Positions 1 to 9,980 of a stretch of 64,000 bases of DNA are shown piece after piece (positions within the stretch are counted from its first letter, which is position 1; each line of letters begins with the position of its first letter). The translations under genes were made by a program, and so were the position numbers. Under the pieces are notes generated by a model. That model searched no databases and was not told where the DNA came from. It was given only the letters and a program-made list of their open reading frames with translations. Source of the DNA: Gammaproteobacteria bacterium MOLA455 (GTDB lineage Bacteria; Pseudomonadota; Gammaproteobacteria; Pseudomonadales; Porticoccaceae); NCBI GenBank assembly GCA_000511875.1, contig AZIN01000001.1, positions 875,332 to 939,331 on the forward strand, given 5' to 3'.

Positions 1-294
1 ACCGGGGGCCACCACTAAGTCAGTGGCGTCTATGATGATCTCACTATTGAGCGGTTGGTCGGAGATGGCGACAATACTGCCGTCGCGAATGCCTATATGT
101 TTCTGTGCATCTAGATGAGTTTCTGGATCTATTACACGGCCATTGGCAATCACCAGATCGTAATCTGCAGTCTCGCTAACAGACGAATCAAAAAATGAAC
201 TGTAAAACAGCGAGACAACCACAAATGAGATAACAAAAACTATCTGCAAACCCACCACTATTCGACTTACCCCTAAGGCTTTTTCTGCCTTCAT
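1..294 (-). CDS. Membrane-anchored amidohydrolase, N-terminal part (truncated by window edge)
   Basis: The reverse strand reads 98 codons from an ATG at 294 and stays open to the window edge. Residues about 13-32 form one hydrophobic segment, so the protein is either exported or anchored. From about residue 46 the sequence DLVIANGRVIDPETHLDAQ, followed by IGIRDGSIVAI and ending ATDLVVAPG, is the N-terminal beta-sandwich of metal-dependent amidohydrolases such as N-acyl-D-amino-acid deacylases and dihydroorotase-like enzymes. The metal ligands (an HxH motif normally follows VAPGFID) lie outside the window, so the substrate cannot be given. A GAGAG ribosome-binding site precedes the ATG. Confidence 0.75.
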   Translation of the reverse strand, partial: MKAEKALGVSRIVVGLQIVFVISFVVVSLFYSSFFDSSVSETADYDLVIANGRVIDPETHLDAQKHIGIRDGSIVAISDQPLNSEIIIDATDLVVAPG

Positions 295-333
295 AAGAAA
301 CTCTCTTTTTTATTATTTTTTCAAAAAACTAAA

Positions 334-1518
334 TCAGAACGCCGCGATACCTGTCTGCCCGCGCCCCAAAATCAGACCGTGAATATCATGGGTTCCCTCA
401 TAGGTGTTTACTGTCTCAAGATTCATCATATGACGCATCACCGGATACTCGTCAGAGATGCCGTTGCCCCCGAGGATATCACGTGCCTTGCGGGCTATAT
501 CCAAGGACTTGCCGCAGGAGTTGCGTTTAATTAACGAGATCAGTTCCGGGGAAATATTATTGTCATTCATCAACTCTCCGGCACGCAAACAACCCTGCAG
601 AGCAAGGCTAATTTCTGTTTGCATGTCCGCCAGCTTAAGCTGAATCAACTGGGTCGCCGCCAGCGGTCGATTAAATTGTTTGCGTTCCATAGCGTAGCTC
701 CGCGCTGCATGCCAGCAGGCTTCGGCGGCGCCAAGAGATCCCCAGGCAATACCGAAGCGGGCATTGTTCAAACAGCTAAATGGCCCCTTCAATCCCTCTA
801 CGTTGGGCAGTAATTGCTCTTCGGCAACAAACACATCTTCCATTACAATCTGCCCGGTAGTCGAGGCACGCAACGACAGCTTGCCTTCAATTTTCGGCGC
901 ACTGAGTCCGGGCATACCCTTCTCAAGAATAAAGCCGCGAATCACGTCATCATCGGTTTTTGCCCAGACTACAAAGACATCGGCAAAGGGACTATTGGAA
1001 ATCCAAGTCTTAGTGCCATTTAGTAAATAGCCGCAATCAGTACTGCGAGCACGGGTAACCATGCCGCCGGGATCGGAACCATGATCTGGCTCGGTTAAGC
1101 CAAAGCAGCCAATAAACTCGCCGCTTGCCAGCTTGAGCAGATACTTTTCACGTTGAACTTCACTGCCGAAGGCATAGATGGGATACATTACCAGTGAAGA
1201 CTGCACACTCATCATTGAACGATAGCCAGAGTCCACACGTTCTACTTCTCTAGCCACTAGGCCATAGCTGATGTAGTCCATGCCAGCACAACCGTAACCT
1301 TCGATGGTGAGCCCTAAAAGGCCCATCTCGCCCATCTCACGAAAGATACCCGGATCGCTGGTTTCATTTTGAAAGGCATCGCGAACCTTTGGCTGCAAAC
1401 GCTCTTGCGCATACTGACGGGCAGAGTCGCGAACCATTCTCTGCTCATCGGATAATTGTTGCTCAAGAAGAAAAGGGTCTTCCCAAATCAGGCGCTGCCA
1501 GGGTTTACTCTTGGCCAT
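334..1518 (-). CDS. gcdH: Glutaryl-CoA dehydrogenase
   Basis: FAD enzyme of the acyl-CoA dehydrogenase family. It oxidises and decarboxylates glutaryl-CoA to crotonyl-CoA in lysine and tryptophan breakdown. The motif [15 protein letters not shown] at about residue 140 and [17 protein letters not shown] are typical of the GcdH subgroup. The C-terminal [10 protein letters not shown] carries the catalytic glutamate (about E374). The 394-residue length is normal for the family. I start at the ATG at 1518 and not at the TTG one codon upstream, because TTGGAG lies about 8 bases before that ATG. It sits beside the branched-chain oxoacid dehydrogenase genes, consistent with an amino-acid catabolism region. 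Confidence 0.93.
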   Translation of the reverse strand: MAKSKPWQRLIWEDPFLLEQQLSDEQRMVRDSARQYAQERLQPKVRDAFQNETSDPGIFREMGEMGLLGLTIEGYGCAGMDYISYGLVAREVERVDSGYRSMMSVQSSLVMYPIYAFGSEVQREKYLLKLASGEFIGCFGLTEPDHGSDPGGMVTRARSTDCGYLLNGTKTWISNSPFADVFVVWAKTDDDVIRGFILEKGMPGLSAPKIEGKLSLRASTTGQIVMEDVFVAEEQLLPNVEGLKGPFSCLNNARFGIAWGSLGAAEACWHAARSYAMERKQFNRPLAATQLIQLKLADMQTEISLALQGCLRAGELMNDNNISPELISLIKRNSCGKSLDIARKARDILGGNGISDEYPVMRHMMNLETVNTYEGTHDIHGLILGRGQTGIAAF

Positions 1519-1597
1519 CAAAATAACTCCAAACCATTAGCTATATCAGTGGGTTAAGAGTACCAAACACAAGGCGAATTATCTCGGCCTTTAAAGG

Positions 1598-3526
1598 CTA
1601 GTTACAGAGAGTCTTTTTCTCATCGAGAAAATCAGGTTGTGCTTCAAGATAATTAAAAAACTTGGTGTTTTTATAGGGTAGCTTCATAAATCCAGACACC
1701 CCCAGCCCCTCTATAGCGGGCAACTCGGCGAGAAGACTACTTAGACAGTCGCGAAAGTCTGGCTCTTTGGATCCATCCAACAGGGTCAAATAATTGTGGA
1801 TTTTAAGGTCCCGCTCCACCGCTTCAAAAATAATACAGCCGGTGTGATGAATCTGATTCATCCGTGCCAACACCTGCATAATCGATTCTGGCAGATGCAG
1901 CATTTCATCTGGATCGCTGCCATCTTCAAAGTAGGAGTGCAGGCGTGTGTCCTGATCATGGTGATCGCCCTCGCTATCACCTTCACTAACATCTACCCCT
2001 GTAATCGAAATTTCATCAGCAAGCTCAAAGTCTATCTTGAGTGATGGATCCGCCACAAAGGGCTCGCTGAGATTTTTACGACTGATATGCAGGGTTTTTC
2101 GAGCGTCAAACATACAGCTTTTAAATACCCCTTTCTTGCTTAACGCTCGTCCCAGATGTACGACATTATTGATCGCCGTGGTGAGTGCCGGCTCAAGCTG
2201 TCTATCGTAAAGATTGAGACTTGAGTCAATATAGACACCGCCGTCGTCCCAATTCACTGCTAGGCCACCAATCAGCGGGTAACGGCCCAGATGGGTCACG
2301 GCAATAACAAAGGCTTTTTCGGTATCGCCCATACCAGAGAGATAATTGCGATCGTCGCGGTAACCACCTAGATCTCCTGCCAGGGGATGTTTGCTGTAAT
2401 GGGGTTGGGCAAAAAATGCCTCGGCGCCAATTTGCTGGCGTAAAAACCCCTTTCGTGAGCTGTACACCACGGTCTCGAGCTTTGCGCTAGTGGAGAGATT
2501 AGAGACCACCAGAGCAACTGGAATAAGCGGCATTGCAGCTTCCTTGGCCTCAGTAGCTGGGCGAGCACGATCGACAATATGTTTCATATAGCGCATATTG
2601 GCGAAAAAGTAATCGCCGGCCTGATATTGAGTTGCGAGGTCTTTGTCGAGCATACCTGCAAGAGTGCGGGCAAATTCAATCGGTAGATTAAGCGATTGGG
2701 GCCTAATCACCTGGCTACCAAAACGGCTGCCCTGCCCTGAGGCCAGTGCATAGAGCGTCCCGGCTAGACCCTGCTCATCAAAACGCGGCGACGAACAGGC
2801 ACCCTGTAACTGCTCGTCGCCAATAAAATAAATATCTCCGAGTTTGGCATTGCTCTGTTGGAACTCGGCATTCATGGCATTTAGGCCGATCCCATCGGCA
2901 CGTTGACCCTGCTCGTCATACTGGGCCACTACAGCGGCACCCCAGTCAATTAATGAGATAGTTTCGGTCTGTTCATCAAACATAATATTGGAAGGCTTGA
3001 TATCGCCATGGACTATGCTCGACTTGCCCGGATTATTGCGCAAGCGCAATAAAATATCCGCCATTTGCGCTGCGATTTTTAGAATCAGCCGGGGTTCGAG
3101 CGGGCCTACCTGTCGCGCGTAGTCCTGCAGATTTATTCCCGGCGCTCGTGACATCATGAGAATTGATTGGCCGCGCATATTCTGAAAGGCGATAAATTCT
3201 GGGATACCCTGATGCTCGACCAGGCTGAGCATAAAGCCCTCTTCTTCGAGGCGGTCTTTAATATGTTGCGGAAGAGTAATGCGCGAGAACTTAAATACAT
3301 ACTGGAGAGAATTGGCGTCGTTGGCACTGCTAGTTCCGGCAAAGACAAAGCCGTAGGCACCGTTGCCAATCAGTTCAATATTGCTGTAGCCGAGACGCTT
3401 GAGCTGAGACTCACAGAGCCTCAGCCAGTCCTTTAATTTGCGCGCGTCACTATGACTGAGCAGGTAAAAAGACTGCTCTTCATTGATATAAAAATGCTGT
3501 AAATCCTTGGTCTCTCGCAGACTCAA
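1598..3526 (-). CDS. Protein kinase-fold protein (Ser/Thr type) with a long unknown C-terminal region
   Basis: 642 residues with a TTG start, which is the only start-like codon near a GGGGAG site. The kinase fold is visible at residues 52-300: glycine-rich loop GNGAYGFVF (55-63), candidate ATP lysine K79 in YVFKFSR, catalytic loop HGDIKPSN (173-180, D175) and a DWG (194-196) in place of DFG. Substitution of F by W in that motif leaves the metal-binding aspartate, so activity is plausible. About 340 residues follow that I do not recognise, including an acidic stretch near residue 510. There is no transmembrane segment, so it should be cytoplasmic. It lies between gcdH and the bkd genes, but nothing in the sequence ties it to them. 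Confidence 0.75.
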   Translation of the reverse strand: MSLRETKDLQHFYINEEQSFYLLSHSDARKLKDWLRLCESQLKRLGYSNIELIGNGAYGFVFAGTSSANDANSLQYVFKFSRITLPQHIKDRLEEEGFMLSLVEHQGIPEFIAFQNMRGQSILMMSRAPGINLQDYARQVGPLEPRLILKIAAQMADILLRLRNNPGKSSIVHGDIKPSNIMFDEQTETISLIDWGAAVVAQYDEQGQRADGIGLNAMNAEFQQSNAKLGDIYFIGDEQLQGACSSPRFDEQGLAGTLYALASGQGSRFGSQVIRPQSLNLPIEFARTLAGMLDKDLATQYQAGDYFFANMRYMKHIVDRARPATEAKEAAMPLIPVALVVSNLSTSAKLETVVYSSRKGFLRQQIGAEAFFAQPHYSKHPLAGDLGGYRDDRNYLSGMGDTEKAFVIAVTHLGRYPLIGGLAVNWDDGGVYIDSSLNLYDRQLEPALTTAINNVVHLGRALSKKGVFKSCMFDARKTLHISRKNLSEPFVADPSLKIDFELADEISITGVDVSEGDSEGDHHDQDTRLHSYFEDGSDPDEMLHLPESIMQVLARMNQIHHTGCIIFEAVERDLKIHNYLTLLDGSKEPDFRDCLSSLLAELPAIEGLGVSGFMKLPYKNTKFFNYLEAQPDFLDEKKTLCN

Positions 3527-3600
3527 AGGCGTTGCACTCCCCAGAAGATAGCCGTTGATTTAGCTATCTGTGATTAATTACTAATTACAGTTTTTGACCG

Positions 3601-4878
3601 CTAGACCATTACCGCAAGCATGGTCTCTGGCTGTTCAAGATAGCCCTTCCAACAATTATTAAACCGCGCAATCGTACCACCATCTATTACCCGATGATCG
3701 CCAGACCAGCTGACCGTCATAATATTTCGTGATACAACATTGCCCTCTTCGTCAAAGCGCGGCAGGCTTTGAATTTTGCCCAGTGCCACAATCGCAACTT
3801 CTGGCTTGTTGATAATCGGTGTCGCGACTGTGCCGCCAATGGCGCCAATATTTGAAATCGTAATGCTGCCGCCTTTGAGGTCTGCAGGGTTGATTTTTCC
3901 GCTGCGGGCCGCTGCAGTGATAGCCATGACCTGAGTTGCTATATCTATAATACTGCGCTGCTCAACCCCTTTAATATTTGGTACCAAGAGACCGCTGGCA
4001 CCATCCACCGCCATACCAATATTGTGGCTGGCGAGATAAGTAAGCTCAGTGAAATCGCTATTGGCGCGGCTATTTATCAATGGGAACTGCTTTAATGCTA
4101 GGGACAGAGTTTTGATAAACACGGGCATCAGTGTGATTTTAAGCGTATCACTGCCGTGCTGTTCATTTAGAGTCCTGCGCAGCTGCATCAGTTCGGTCAC
4201 ATCCACTTCATCGACAAAGGTGAAGTGCGGGATAGTCGCCACCGACTCGGCCATGCGCTCGGCCATAATTTTGCGCACGCCTCTAATCCCTTCAACGCGG
4301 CCCTCGGCAACTACCCCAGGTGTCGCGGTTAAATCTCGCGACGCAGTTGACGTTAATGCGTGACTAGGAGCATCTGCTGCGCTGTCCCCAGCCAAAAAAT
4401 TCAAGACATCTTCTTTTAATACTCGACCCTGCTTGCCAGTGCCAGGGATGTTACCCAGATCAAGCTGATGCTCACGAGCCATTTTGCGCACGGCCGGTGT
4501 AGTGAGTAGTTTTGCGACGCTATCTGCTGCCTGCTGTGTCGATGCTTGTTCTGTGGCTGCTAGCTGAGGTGCTTCATTAGACTCTTGATTAGGCTCTTGA
4601 TCAAAAGCCTGCGACTGGGGCGACAAAGTAGCTTCGTCCGCTTCAATCTCAATCGCAAACAGTGGCGAATGTACCTTGGCTATAGCACCTTCAGCGTGAT
4701 GCAGTTTGGTGACGCGGCCGTTGTACATCGAGGGAATCTCAACAATGGCTTTGTCCGTACTGACATCCACAACAATCTGATCTTCCTCAATGATATCGCC
4801 TTCCCTGACCTTCCATTCAATCACTTCACATTCAACAATGCCTTCGCCAATATCCGGCAGGATAAATTCTTTTTGCAT
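3601..4878 (-). CDS. bkdB: Branched-chain 2-oxoacid dehydrogenase E2 (dihydrolipoyl acyltransferase)
   Basis: E2 core of the branched-chain oxoacid dehydrogenase complex. It moves the acyl group from E1 to CoA through a swinging lipoyl arm. The N-terminal lipoyl domain has the lipoylation motif DVSTDKAIVEIPS (K about 43). A Glu/Gln/Ala-rich linker follows, then the E1/E3-binding domain (TPAVRKMAREHQLDL, about residue 127). The acyltransferase domain ends with SWSGDHRVIDGG (catalytic His about 395). I choose the ATG at 4878 because AAGGAG lies 6 bases before it; an in-frame ATG 7 codons upstream has no such site. It is the last gene of the E1alpha-E1beta-E2 run, and no E3 gene is in the window. 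Confidence 0.92.
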   Translation of the reverse strand: MQKEFILPDIGEGIVECEVIEWKVREGDIIEEDQIVVDVSTDKAIVEIPSMYNGRVTKLHHAEGAIAKVHSPLFAIEIEADEATLSPQSQAFDQEPNQESNEAPQLAATEQASTQQAADSVAKLLTTPAVRKMAREHQLDLGNIPGTGKQGRVLKEDVLNFLAGDSAADAPSHALTSTASRDLTATPGVVAEGRVEGIRGVRKIMAERMAESVATIPHFTFVDEVDVTELMQLRRTLNEQHGSDTLKITLMPVFIKTLSLALKQFPLINSRANSDFTELTYLASHNIGMAVDGASGLLVPNIKGVEQRSIIDIATQVMAITAAARSGKINPADLKGGSITISNIGAIGGTVATPIINKPEVAIVALGKIQSLPRFDEEGNVVSRNIMTVSWSGDHRVIDGGTIARFNNCWKGYLEQPETMLAVMV

Positions 4879-4955
4879 TAGTCGCTCCTTGGGTCTCAAC
4901 CCTTTTTAGGTCTCAGCTGGTAGCTGACGATTTAGTAACTGACAATCTGCTAACT

Positions 4956-5002
4956 AATAGCTAGTAGCGAATAGCTAGTAGCCAATAGCTAGTAGCCAAT
5001 AG
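4956..5002. repeat. 14-bp tandem repeat across the end of the E1beta gene
   Basis: Three full copies of AATAGCTAGTAGC(G/C) begin at 4956, 4970 and 4984, and a partial fourth begins at 4998. The array covers the last codons and stop of the E1beta gene and runs into the spacer before bkdB. The TAG stop is supplied by a repeat unit. Weaker TAGCTG- and TAACTG-like words continue upstream to about 4915, suggesting older, eroded copies. Confidence 0.85.
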
Positions 5003-6038
5003 TTGCTCTAATCGCTTCAACAATTTTTAAATAATCAGCTAGGTAATGTTTTTCCTGAGCCAGCGGGAAAGGTGTATCCAAACCGGTAACTCGGGCAATA
5101 GGGGCTTCAAGGCTGAGGAAACACTGCTCTTGAATAGTGGCGGCGATCTCACCGGCAAAACCACCTGTTAAAGGTGCCTCATGGCTAATTACAAGGCGTC
5201 CGGTTTTGCGTACCGAGTCCGCAACGGTCTGACGATCCCAAGGCAATAGGGTACAGAGATCAATCACCTCGCAAGAGATGCCCTCATTGGCCACCAGTTC
5301 AGCAGCCTTATTCAACTGGATCATCTGCGCGCCCCAACCGAGCAGGGTAATATCTGTGCCCTTTTGAACCACCTCAGCTACACCTAGGGGTAGTTCATAG
5401 TCATGCTCAGGCACCTCACCGGTGGAGGCGCGATAAATGGCTTTCGGCTCAAAGAAGATTACCGGATCGGGGGCGCGAATCGCTGCCAGCAAAAGACCTT
5501 TGGCTTGATAGGGATTACTCGGCATCACCACTTTTAAGCCTGGAGTGTGACAAAAGTAAGCTTCCGGTGACTGGGAATGATAGAGACCACCATCAATACC
5601 ACCGCCGTAGGGAGCGCGAATGGTGAGCCCGCCACAGTCGAATTGATCGCCGCTGCGATAGCGAAACTTAGCCGCCTCATTAACAATCTGATCAAAGGCG
5701 GGAAAAATATAATCCGCAAACTGAATCTCGGCCACTGCCACAGATCCCTGCGCCGCTAACCCTATGGCGAATCCAGCGATACCCTGTTCGGTGAGAGGGG
5801 TATTAAAGCAGCGCAGTTCGCCGTGTTTGTGTTGAAGGTTGCTGGTGGCTCTAAAAACACCGCCAAACTTGCCTATATCTTCCCCCAGACAGACCACTCG
5901 AGGGTTGGCCGTCATGGCTGTATCTAGAGCGCTATTGACTGCTTGGAGTAGATTCATTTTGGTCGTGGTCATCGCTGCAGTCTCTGAACCAGGGGCATCG
6001 CAATTACTGGGAATTTGGCCTTTCACTGGAGTATTCAT
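4989..6038 (-). CDS. bkdA2: Branched-chain 2-oxoacid dehydrogenase E1 beta subunit
   Basis: Beta subunit of the thiamine diphosphate-dependent E1 of the branched-chain oxoacid dehydrogenase. Family signatures include [17 protein letters not shown], the pyrimidine-binding region [17 protein letters not shown], and [21 protein letters not shown] with its conserved His. The length of 349 is slightly above the usual 325-340, owing to an N-terminal extension of about 25 residues. Its ATG overlaps the stop of the E1alpha gene (ATGA at 6035-6038), so the two are probably translationally coupled. The last residues and stop lie inside a 14-bp tandem repeat. Confidence 0.92.
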   Translation of the reverse strand: MNTPVKGQIPSNCDAPGSETAAMTTTKMNLLQAVNSALDTAMTANPRVVCLGEDIGKFGGVFRATSNLQHKHGELRCFNTPLTEQGIAGFAIGLAAQGSVAVAEIQFADYIFPAFDQIVNEAAKFRYRSGDQFDCGGLTIRAPYGGGIDGGLYHSQSPEAYFCHTPGLKVVMPSNPYQAKGLLLAAIRAPDPVIFFEPKAIYRASTGEVPEHDYELPLGVAEVVQKGTDITLLGWGAQMIQLNKAAELVANEGISCEVIDLCTLLPWDRQTVADSVRKTGRLVISHEAPLTGGFAGEIAATIQEQCFLSLEAPIARVTGLDTPFPLAQEKHYLADYLKIVEAIRATIGY

Positions 6039-7345
6039 TTTGCGGCCTCCTGAGACTGGTTATGAGCATAACCAAGATTTGGATACTGATCAGGATACTT
6101 GGCAAGATGATTTTCCAGAGCCTCTAACTGCTCTAGCAGATGTTCAGGAGGGGTTTCGTAGACATCAGTTATCAGCTCGCCCAGCGCTGGTTTGGGACAT
6201 TTCTCGGCAAGCTTAACCTGAGCCAAAATCTCCTCTCTAAACTCTGCCTGTAGTGCCTCTTCTTGCTCTTCACCCCACCAATTCTGTTTCACCAACCAGT
6301 TTTTCATACGACTGATGGGATCATTTTCACGCCACTGCTGTTCTTCTTCGCGGCTGCGATAACCAGTAGGGTCATCTGAGGTGGAGTGGGCACCAAGGCG
6401 ATAACTCATGGTTTCAATCAATACTGGCTGCTGCTGTTCCACAGCGATTTTACGCGCCTCTACTGCGGCACTATAAACGGCGAGAATATCGTTGCCATCG
6501 ACGCGGATAGTTTTAATTCCGTAACCCACACCGCGAGAGGCGATGCCATTACCCGCGAATTGCTCTGAAGAGGGTGTTGAAATCGCATAGCCATTGTTGC
6601 GCGCGACAAATACCACTGGGCATTTCAATACTGCAGCCATATTTAAGCCAGCGTGGAAGTCCCCTTCAGAGGCTGCACCCTCTCCGAAATAACAGACTGT
6701 GCAAGCATTATTGCCAGCCAATTTTTGACCATAGGCATAGCCCGCGGCCTGGGGGATCTGCGTCGCTAGTGGTGAGCTAATGGTCATAAAGTTTAAGTCG
6801 CGACAGCCATAGTGAACCGGCATCTGGCGACCTTTTCCCAGATCTTCAACATTGCTAAACAGTTGGTTCATAAACTGCTCAGTGGTGAAGCCACGATAGC
6901 GCAGGGCCAGCTGCTCGCGATACTGAGCCATAACCATATCATCAGCTTGAAATGCGGCAATTGTTCCGGCCACTGAGGCTTCTTCGCCAGTGCAGGTTAG
7001 GTAAAAACTCAGGCGTCCCTGGCGTTGGGCGCCAACCATGCGCTCGTCGAGAAGACGGGTGTAGACCATATCCGTATAGACTTTTATTGCCAGCTCTGAG
7101 GACATTGGTGCCACTGCGGCGCCGGGATATAGCTCGCCATCAGCCTGCAGCTGTTTCAGGGTCGGGATAGCGAGGGAAGATGTATGTAAAAACACCGGTG
7201 CGGTTATTAGATCAGGGGCTTGCTGGCTATCGAGCTGAGGAATTTTATTTGGCTCAGGCTTTTTGTCTCGCTCAGGCTTTTTGTCTCGCTCAGGCTTTTT
7301 GTCTCGCTCAGGCTGTGCCTTCTGCGGGGGATTCTTTACTGCCAT
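6035..7345 (-). CDS. bkdA1: Branched-chain 2-oxoacid dehydrogenase E1 alpha subunit
   Basis: Alpha subunit of E1, which decarboxylates the 2-oxoacids derived from leucine, isoleucine and valine. The thiamine diphosphate motif is visible as [15 protein letters not shown] followed by [13 protein letters not shown]. The [17 protein letters not shown] segment is the phosphorylation-loop-like region of the family. The N-terminus (about residues 10-35) is an unusual charged tail of three ERDKKP hexapeptides, encoded by an 18-bp tandem repeat. The ATG at 7345 has a GAGG site 6 bases upstream. It is the first gene of the run and diverges from an Lrp-type regulator, the arrangement known for bkd operons of Pseudomonas. 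Confidence 0.93.
   Translation of the reverse strand: MAVKNPPQKAQPERDKKPERDKKPERDKKPEPNKIPQLDSQQAPDLITAPVFLHTSSLAIPTLKQLQADGELYPGAAVAPMSSELAIKVYTDMVYTRLLDERMVGAQRQGRLSFYLTCTGEEASVAGTIAAFQADDMVMAQYREQLALRYRGFTTEQFMNQLFSNVEDLGKGRQMPVHYGCRDLNFMTISSPLATQIPQAAGYAYGQKLAGNNACTVCYFGEGAASEGDFHAGLNMAAVLKCPVVFVARNNGYAISTPSSEQFAGNGIASRGVGYGIKTIRVDGNDILAVYSAAVEARKIAVEQQQPVLIETMSYRLGAHSTSDDPTGYRSREEEQQWRENDPISRMKNWLVKQNWWGEEQEEALQAEFREEILAQVKLAEKCPKPALGELITDVYETPPEHLLEQLEALENHLAKYPDQYPNLGYAHNQSQEAAK
7253..7314. repeat. 18-bp tandem repeat encoding ERDKKP in E1alpha
   Basis: Three exact copies of CTCAGGCTTTTTGTCTCG occupy 7253-7270, 7271-7288 and 7289-7306, followed by 8 bases of a fourth. The period is a multiple of three, so changes in copy number would keep the frame. 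Related words (GGCTCAGG, GAGCTGAGG) just beyond suggest older copies. Confidence 0.9.
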
Positions 7346-7703
7346 ATAACACCTCTTGCAATTGTGTTCTTAATTTGGGCTATTAAGTCACGCCATAAAA
7401 CAGCGGCATTAGTCCAATCTCAGCATCGGAAAAACGGTCTTTTAAGTCTTATTTATAGTTATAAAATTAGCATGAGGAGTGCTAGAGAATCCTGCCAAAG
7501 TATCGGTTTGACGCCCCTTATTAAGGTATTAAATTGCGTGAAATCATGCCAAATTGGGGATTTGTTGTGGTTATTTATCTACACTAATAAAACGTACCAA
7601 ACAATTTCAACGCTATGGCATTATTTGATTTTGATGTTTCCATCGGCAAAACATTTGATCTCAACTAAAAACACATTGGCAACAGCTAAAGAGCAACTAC
7701 TCT
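7346..7703. promoter_or_regulatory. Divergent bkd / Lrp-type regulator intergenic region
   Basis: 358 bases between the divergent E1alpha and Lrp-type genes. No credible gene is present. The stretch is AT-rich, especially 7430-7680, which suits an Lrp-type operator and two opposed promoters. I see no clean consensus -35/-10 pair and no extended palindrome, so exact sites cannot be given. Confidence 0.45.
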
Positions 7704-8180
7704 ATGACTGACTATAAGCTGGACAATATTGACTGGAAGATTCTGGACATTCTGCATTCAGATGCCAGCACGTCTAACCTGGAACTTTCTGAAAAAGTAT
7801 TTCTGTCTCCCTCGCCCTGCTCTAGGCGGGTTAAGAATCTTGAAAATCTGGGCTATATTTCTCGTCGCGTTACCTTGATTGATCCACGCAAAGCTGGGTT
7901 GCCAGTTACTGTATTTGTGCAGGTGACCATGCACCATCAGGTGAAAAAAGATCTAGACCATTTTGCTCAGCGGGTGCTCGAGTGGCCCCAGGTCATGGAG
8001 TGTTATCTGATGACCGGGGACTTTGACTATCTAATTCGAGTGGTGACGCCGGATCTGTTTGCCTATCAAGAGTTTCTCGATCAGCTAACTCAGGTCAGCG
8101 GTGTAGATCATGTGAAGAGTAGCTTCTCGCTAAAACCAATTTGCTACAAGACTGAATTGCCATTGGGACATTTACTCTAG
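7704..8180 (+). CDS. bkdR: Lrp/AsnC-family regulator, probable regulator of the bkd genes
   Basis: 158 residues, the normal Lrp length. The N-terminal winged helix (LDNIDWKILDILHSDAST, then a recognition helix SPSPCSRRVKNLENLGYI) is followed by a RAM effector-binding domain with the typical MTGDFDYLIRVV at about residues 105-116. It is divergent from bkdA1, as BkdR is in Pseudomonas, where branched-chain amino acids are the effector. The function is inferred from family and position. AsnC-type regulators with other targets look alike, so the symbol is tentative. Confidence 0.8.
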   Translation: MTDYKLDNIDWKILDILHSDASTSNLELSEKVFLSPSPCSRRVKNLENLGYISRRVTLIDPRKAGLPVTVFVQVTMHHQVKKDLDHFAQRVLEWPQVMECYLMTGDFDYLIRVVTPDLFAYQEFLDQLTQVSGVDHVKSSFSLKPICYKTELPLGHLL

Positions 8181-8210
8181 GCTAAAAAACAGACAGGGCC
8201 TACACCAGGT

Positions 8211-9308
8211 CTAAGCCAACACGGGCTCTGGCTGATAGATATTTTTGGCATTGGTAAAGCGCTCCTCAGCGACCTGGTCTGCAATCACAAATGTAGGTAC
8301 GTTCTCACTGTCACTGCGGACAAATATTTCTCGTAGCGTGGCACCAATTCCTTCCACCTTGGCATCCAAATCGGCAGCATAATTCCCTATATCGTAGTTT
8401 TCTTGGAGCATTTTTCGCTGATAGTAAACATCAACAATTCCCCCTGCATTAACCACATAGTCGGGTGCGTAAAGGATGCCGCGCTGATGTAACTGATAGC
8501 CATGTTCCACAGTGGCGAGCTGATTATTGGCCGCGCCAGCAACAATAGATGCTCTGAGCTGAGCAATTGTTTGATCGTTAATCGCCGCTCCCAGAGCACA
8601 GGGTGCAAAGACATCTACATCCAGTGCAAAGATCTTGTCGCCCTTTACTGCAGTGGCATTTAGCTCACGTACAGCACGATCCACATTCGCCTGAATAATG
8701 TCAGTAACAAAGAGTTCAGCGCCTGCATCTCGCAACTTTTCCGCAAGCCGATAACCTACATTGCCGAGCCCTTGAACAGCCACTTTTACACCTTTTAAAT
8801 CAGTGCGCCCAAGCTTGTGATATACAGCTTCGCGAAGACTGACAAAAACACCGTAAGCAGTGCTCGGAGATGGATCGCCGCCGTGGGCTGAGACTTTATT
8901 GACGCCGCCAACAAAGTGGGTTTTTTCACCGATCTTAAGCATATCGGCAACTGAGGTGCCGGAGTCTTCAGCTGTAATATAGCGGCCGCCAAGCCCCTGA
9001 ATAAAATCCCCCATGGCGTGGAGCAGTGCATCGGTTTTATCTCGCACTGGATCACCAATAATTACCGCTTTGCCACCACCGAGCTGCAAGTTGGCGAGAG
9101 CCGACTTATAGGTCATGCCTCGAGACAGACGCAATACGTCGGTGAGTGCTTCATCGTCTGATGTATAGGGCCACATACGACAGCCGCCCAGAGCAGGTCC
9201 AAGGTTGGTGTTATGCACCGCAATAATGGCTTTGAGACCCGATGCGTTGTCGTTGAAGAATGCGACCTGCTGATGATTATCAAATTCACTGTGAGTTAAA
9301 ACGGACAT
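8211..9308 (-). CDS. Leucine/valine-type amino acid dehydrogenase (Glu/Leu/Phe/Val dehydrogenase family)
   Basis: NAD-dependent oxidative deamination of a branched-chain (or phenyl) amino acid to its 2-oxoacid. The N-terminal domain shows [16 protein letters not shown] and the catalytic-lysine motif [10 protein letters not shown] (about residue 81). The NAD domain has [13 protein letters not shown] at about 178. The 365-residue length matches leucine dehydrogenases. CGGAG precedes the ATG by 7 bases. Its product would feed the oxoacid dehydrogenase encoded next door, so the two loci probably form one catabolic route. Leucine, valine and phenylalanine specificity cannot be told apart from sequence alone. 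Confidence 0.88.
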   Translation of the reverse strand: MSVLTHSEFDNHQQVAFFNDNASGLKAIIAVHNTNLGPALGGCRMWPYTSDDEALTDVLRLSRGMTYKSALANLQLGGGKAVIIGDPVRDKTDALLHAMGDFIQGLGGRYITAEDSGTSVADMLKIGEKTHFVGGVNKVSAHGGDPSPSTAYGVFVSLREAVYHKLGRTDLKGVKVAVQGLGNVGYRLAEKLRDAGAELFVTDIIQANVDRAVRELNATAVKGDKIFALDVDVFAPCALGAAINDQTIAQLRASIVAGAANNQLATVEHGYQLHQRGILYAPDYVVNAGGIVDVYYQRKMLQENYDIGNYAADLDAKVEGIGATLREIFVRSDSENVPTFVIADQVAEERFTNAKNIYQPEPVLA

Positions 9309-9980
9309 TCTATGGCTCCGGCTGCAGAAGACTAAAACAGTTAGGGTTAAAAATTAAATTCTAGCAGCAGTCCAGCGGATAAAAATTGCGCGTTTAGCGC
9401 AAAATATGGCCCCTTTAGCAGCCCGATAAAGATTTCGCGGGGAAAATGAAATTAATAGCCAGTTAGCCATTTTTCCCAGATCTGATCTGGACCGAATCCA
9501 AGGGTAGTTGAGAAATTGATTAAAGACTCGCCCGAATCAATCTAGCAAAGTCGATTTCAACTGGGCAGGCCCCAGCAGCCTACCTACAAGAAAACACCTG
9601 AATGAGAGTCGGGAAGCTGAGGTTTTACCTCTGTAGTAAATTCTGTGACATTCATAACTAGGCCTGTGATTTGTGTCTTGAGCAGTCATTGTAAAACTCT
9701 GCTAGAAAAACAAAATTGACCCGTATCAAGCAGATTTTTATTGCTTTTCAACATTTGAAACCATTTTTTGTGCGCTAATGAACGATCCTCAAGAAAGAGT
9801 CAGAAAGGCTTTTCAAACACTGGACATCAAATCAGAGGTCGTCTATACGTGTATCCAGTTAGGCTCAGTTCCAATCTAGCTAATCGTTAAAAAATAGCCA
9901 CAAAGTAGCCTGTTGATCTGTGCCAATTTTTTTCTTCTCCGGCACAGCTGGGGAATATTCCTCGCACAGGTATTGTTGAT
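9309..9980. other. Long intergenic region, no convincing gene
   Basis: 672 bases between leucine dehydrogenase and the sensor kinase. It contains an FNR-like box (listed separately) and a possible 33-codon ORF from an ATG at 9778 (MNDPQERVRKAF...) that lacks a good ribosome-binding site. I do not call that ORF a gene. No RNA gene or terminator stood out. Confidence 0.5.
9716..9729. promoter_or_regulatory. FNR/Anr-like box TTGAC-N4-ATCAA
   Basis: TTGACCCGTATCAA fits the FNR consensus TTGAT-N4-ATCAA with one mismatch. It lies about 250 bases before the sensor kinase start and about 3.2 kb from the FNR-type gene in this window. It may place the FixL/FixJ-like pair, or an unrecognised small transcript, under oxygen control. 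Confidence 0.45.

Noticed and set aside
9778-9879. 33-codon ORF (MNDPQERVRKAF...) after the FNR-like box
   Set aside because: No good ribosome-binding site and no recognisable content; kept only as a note in the spacer entry.
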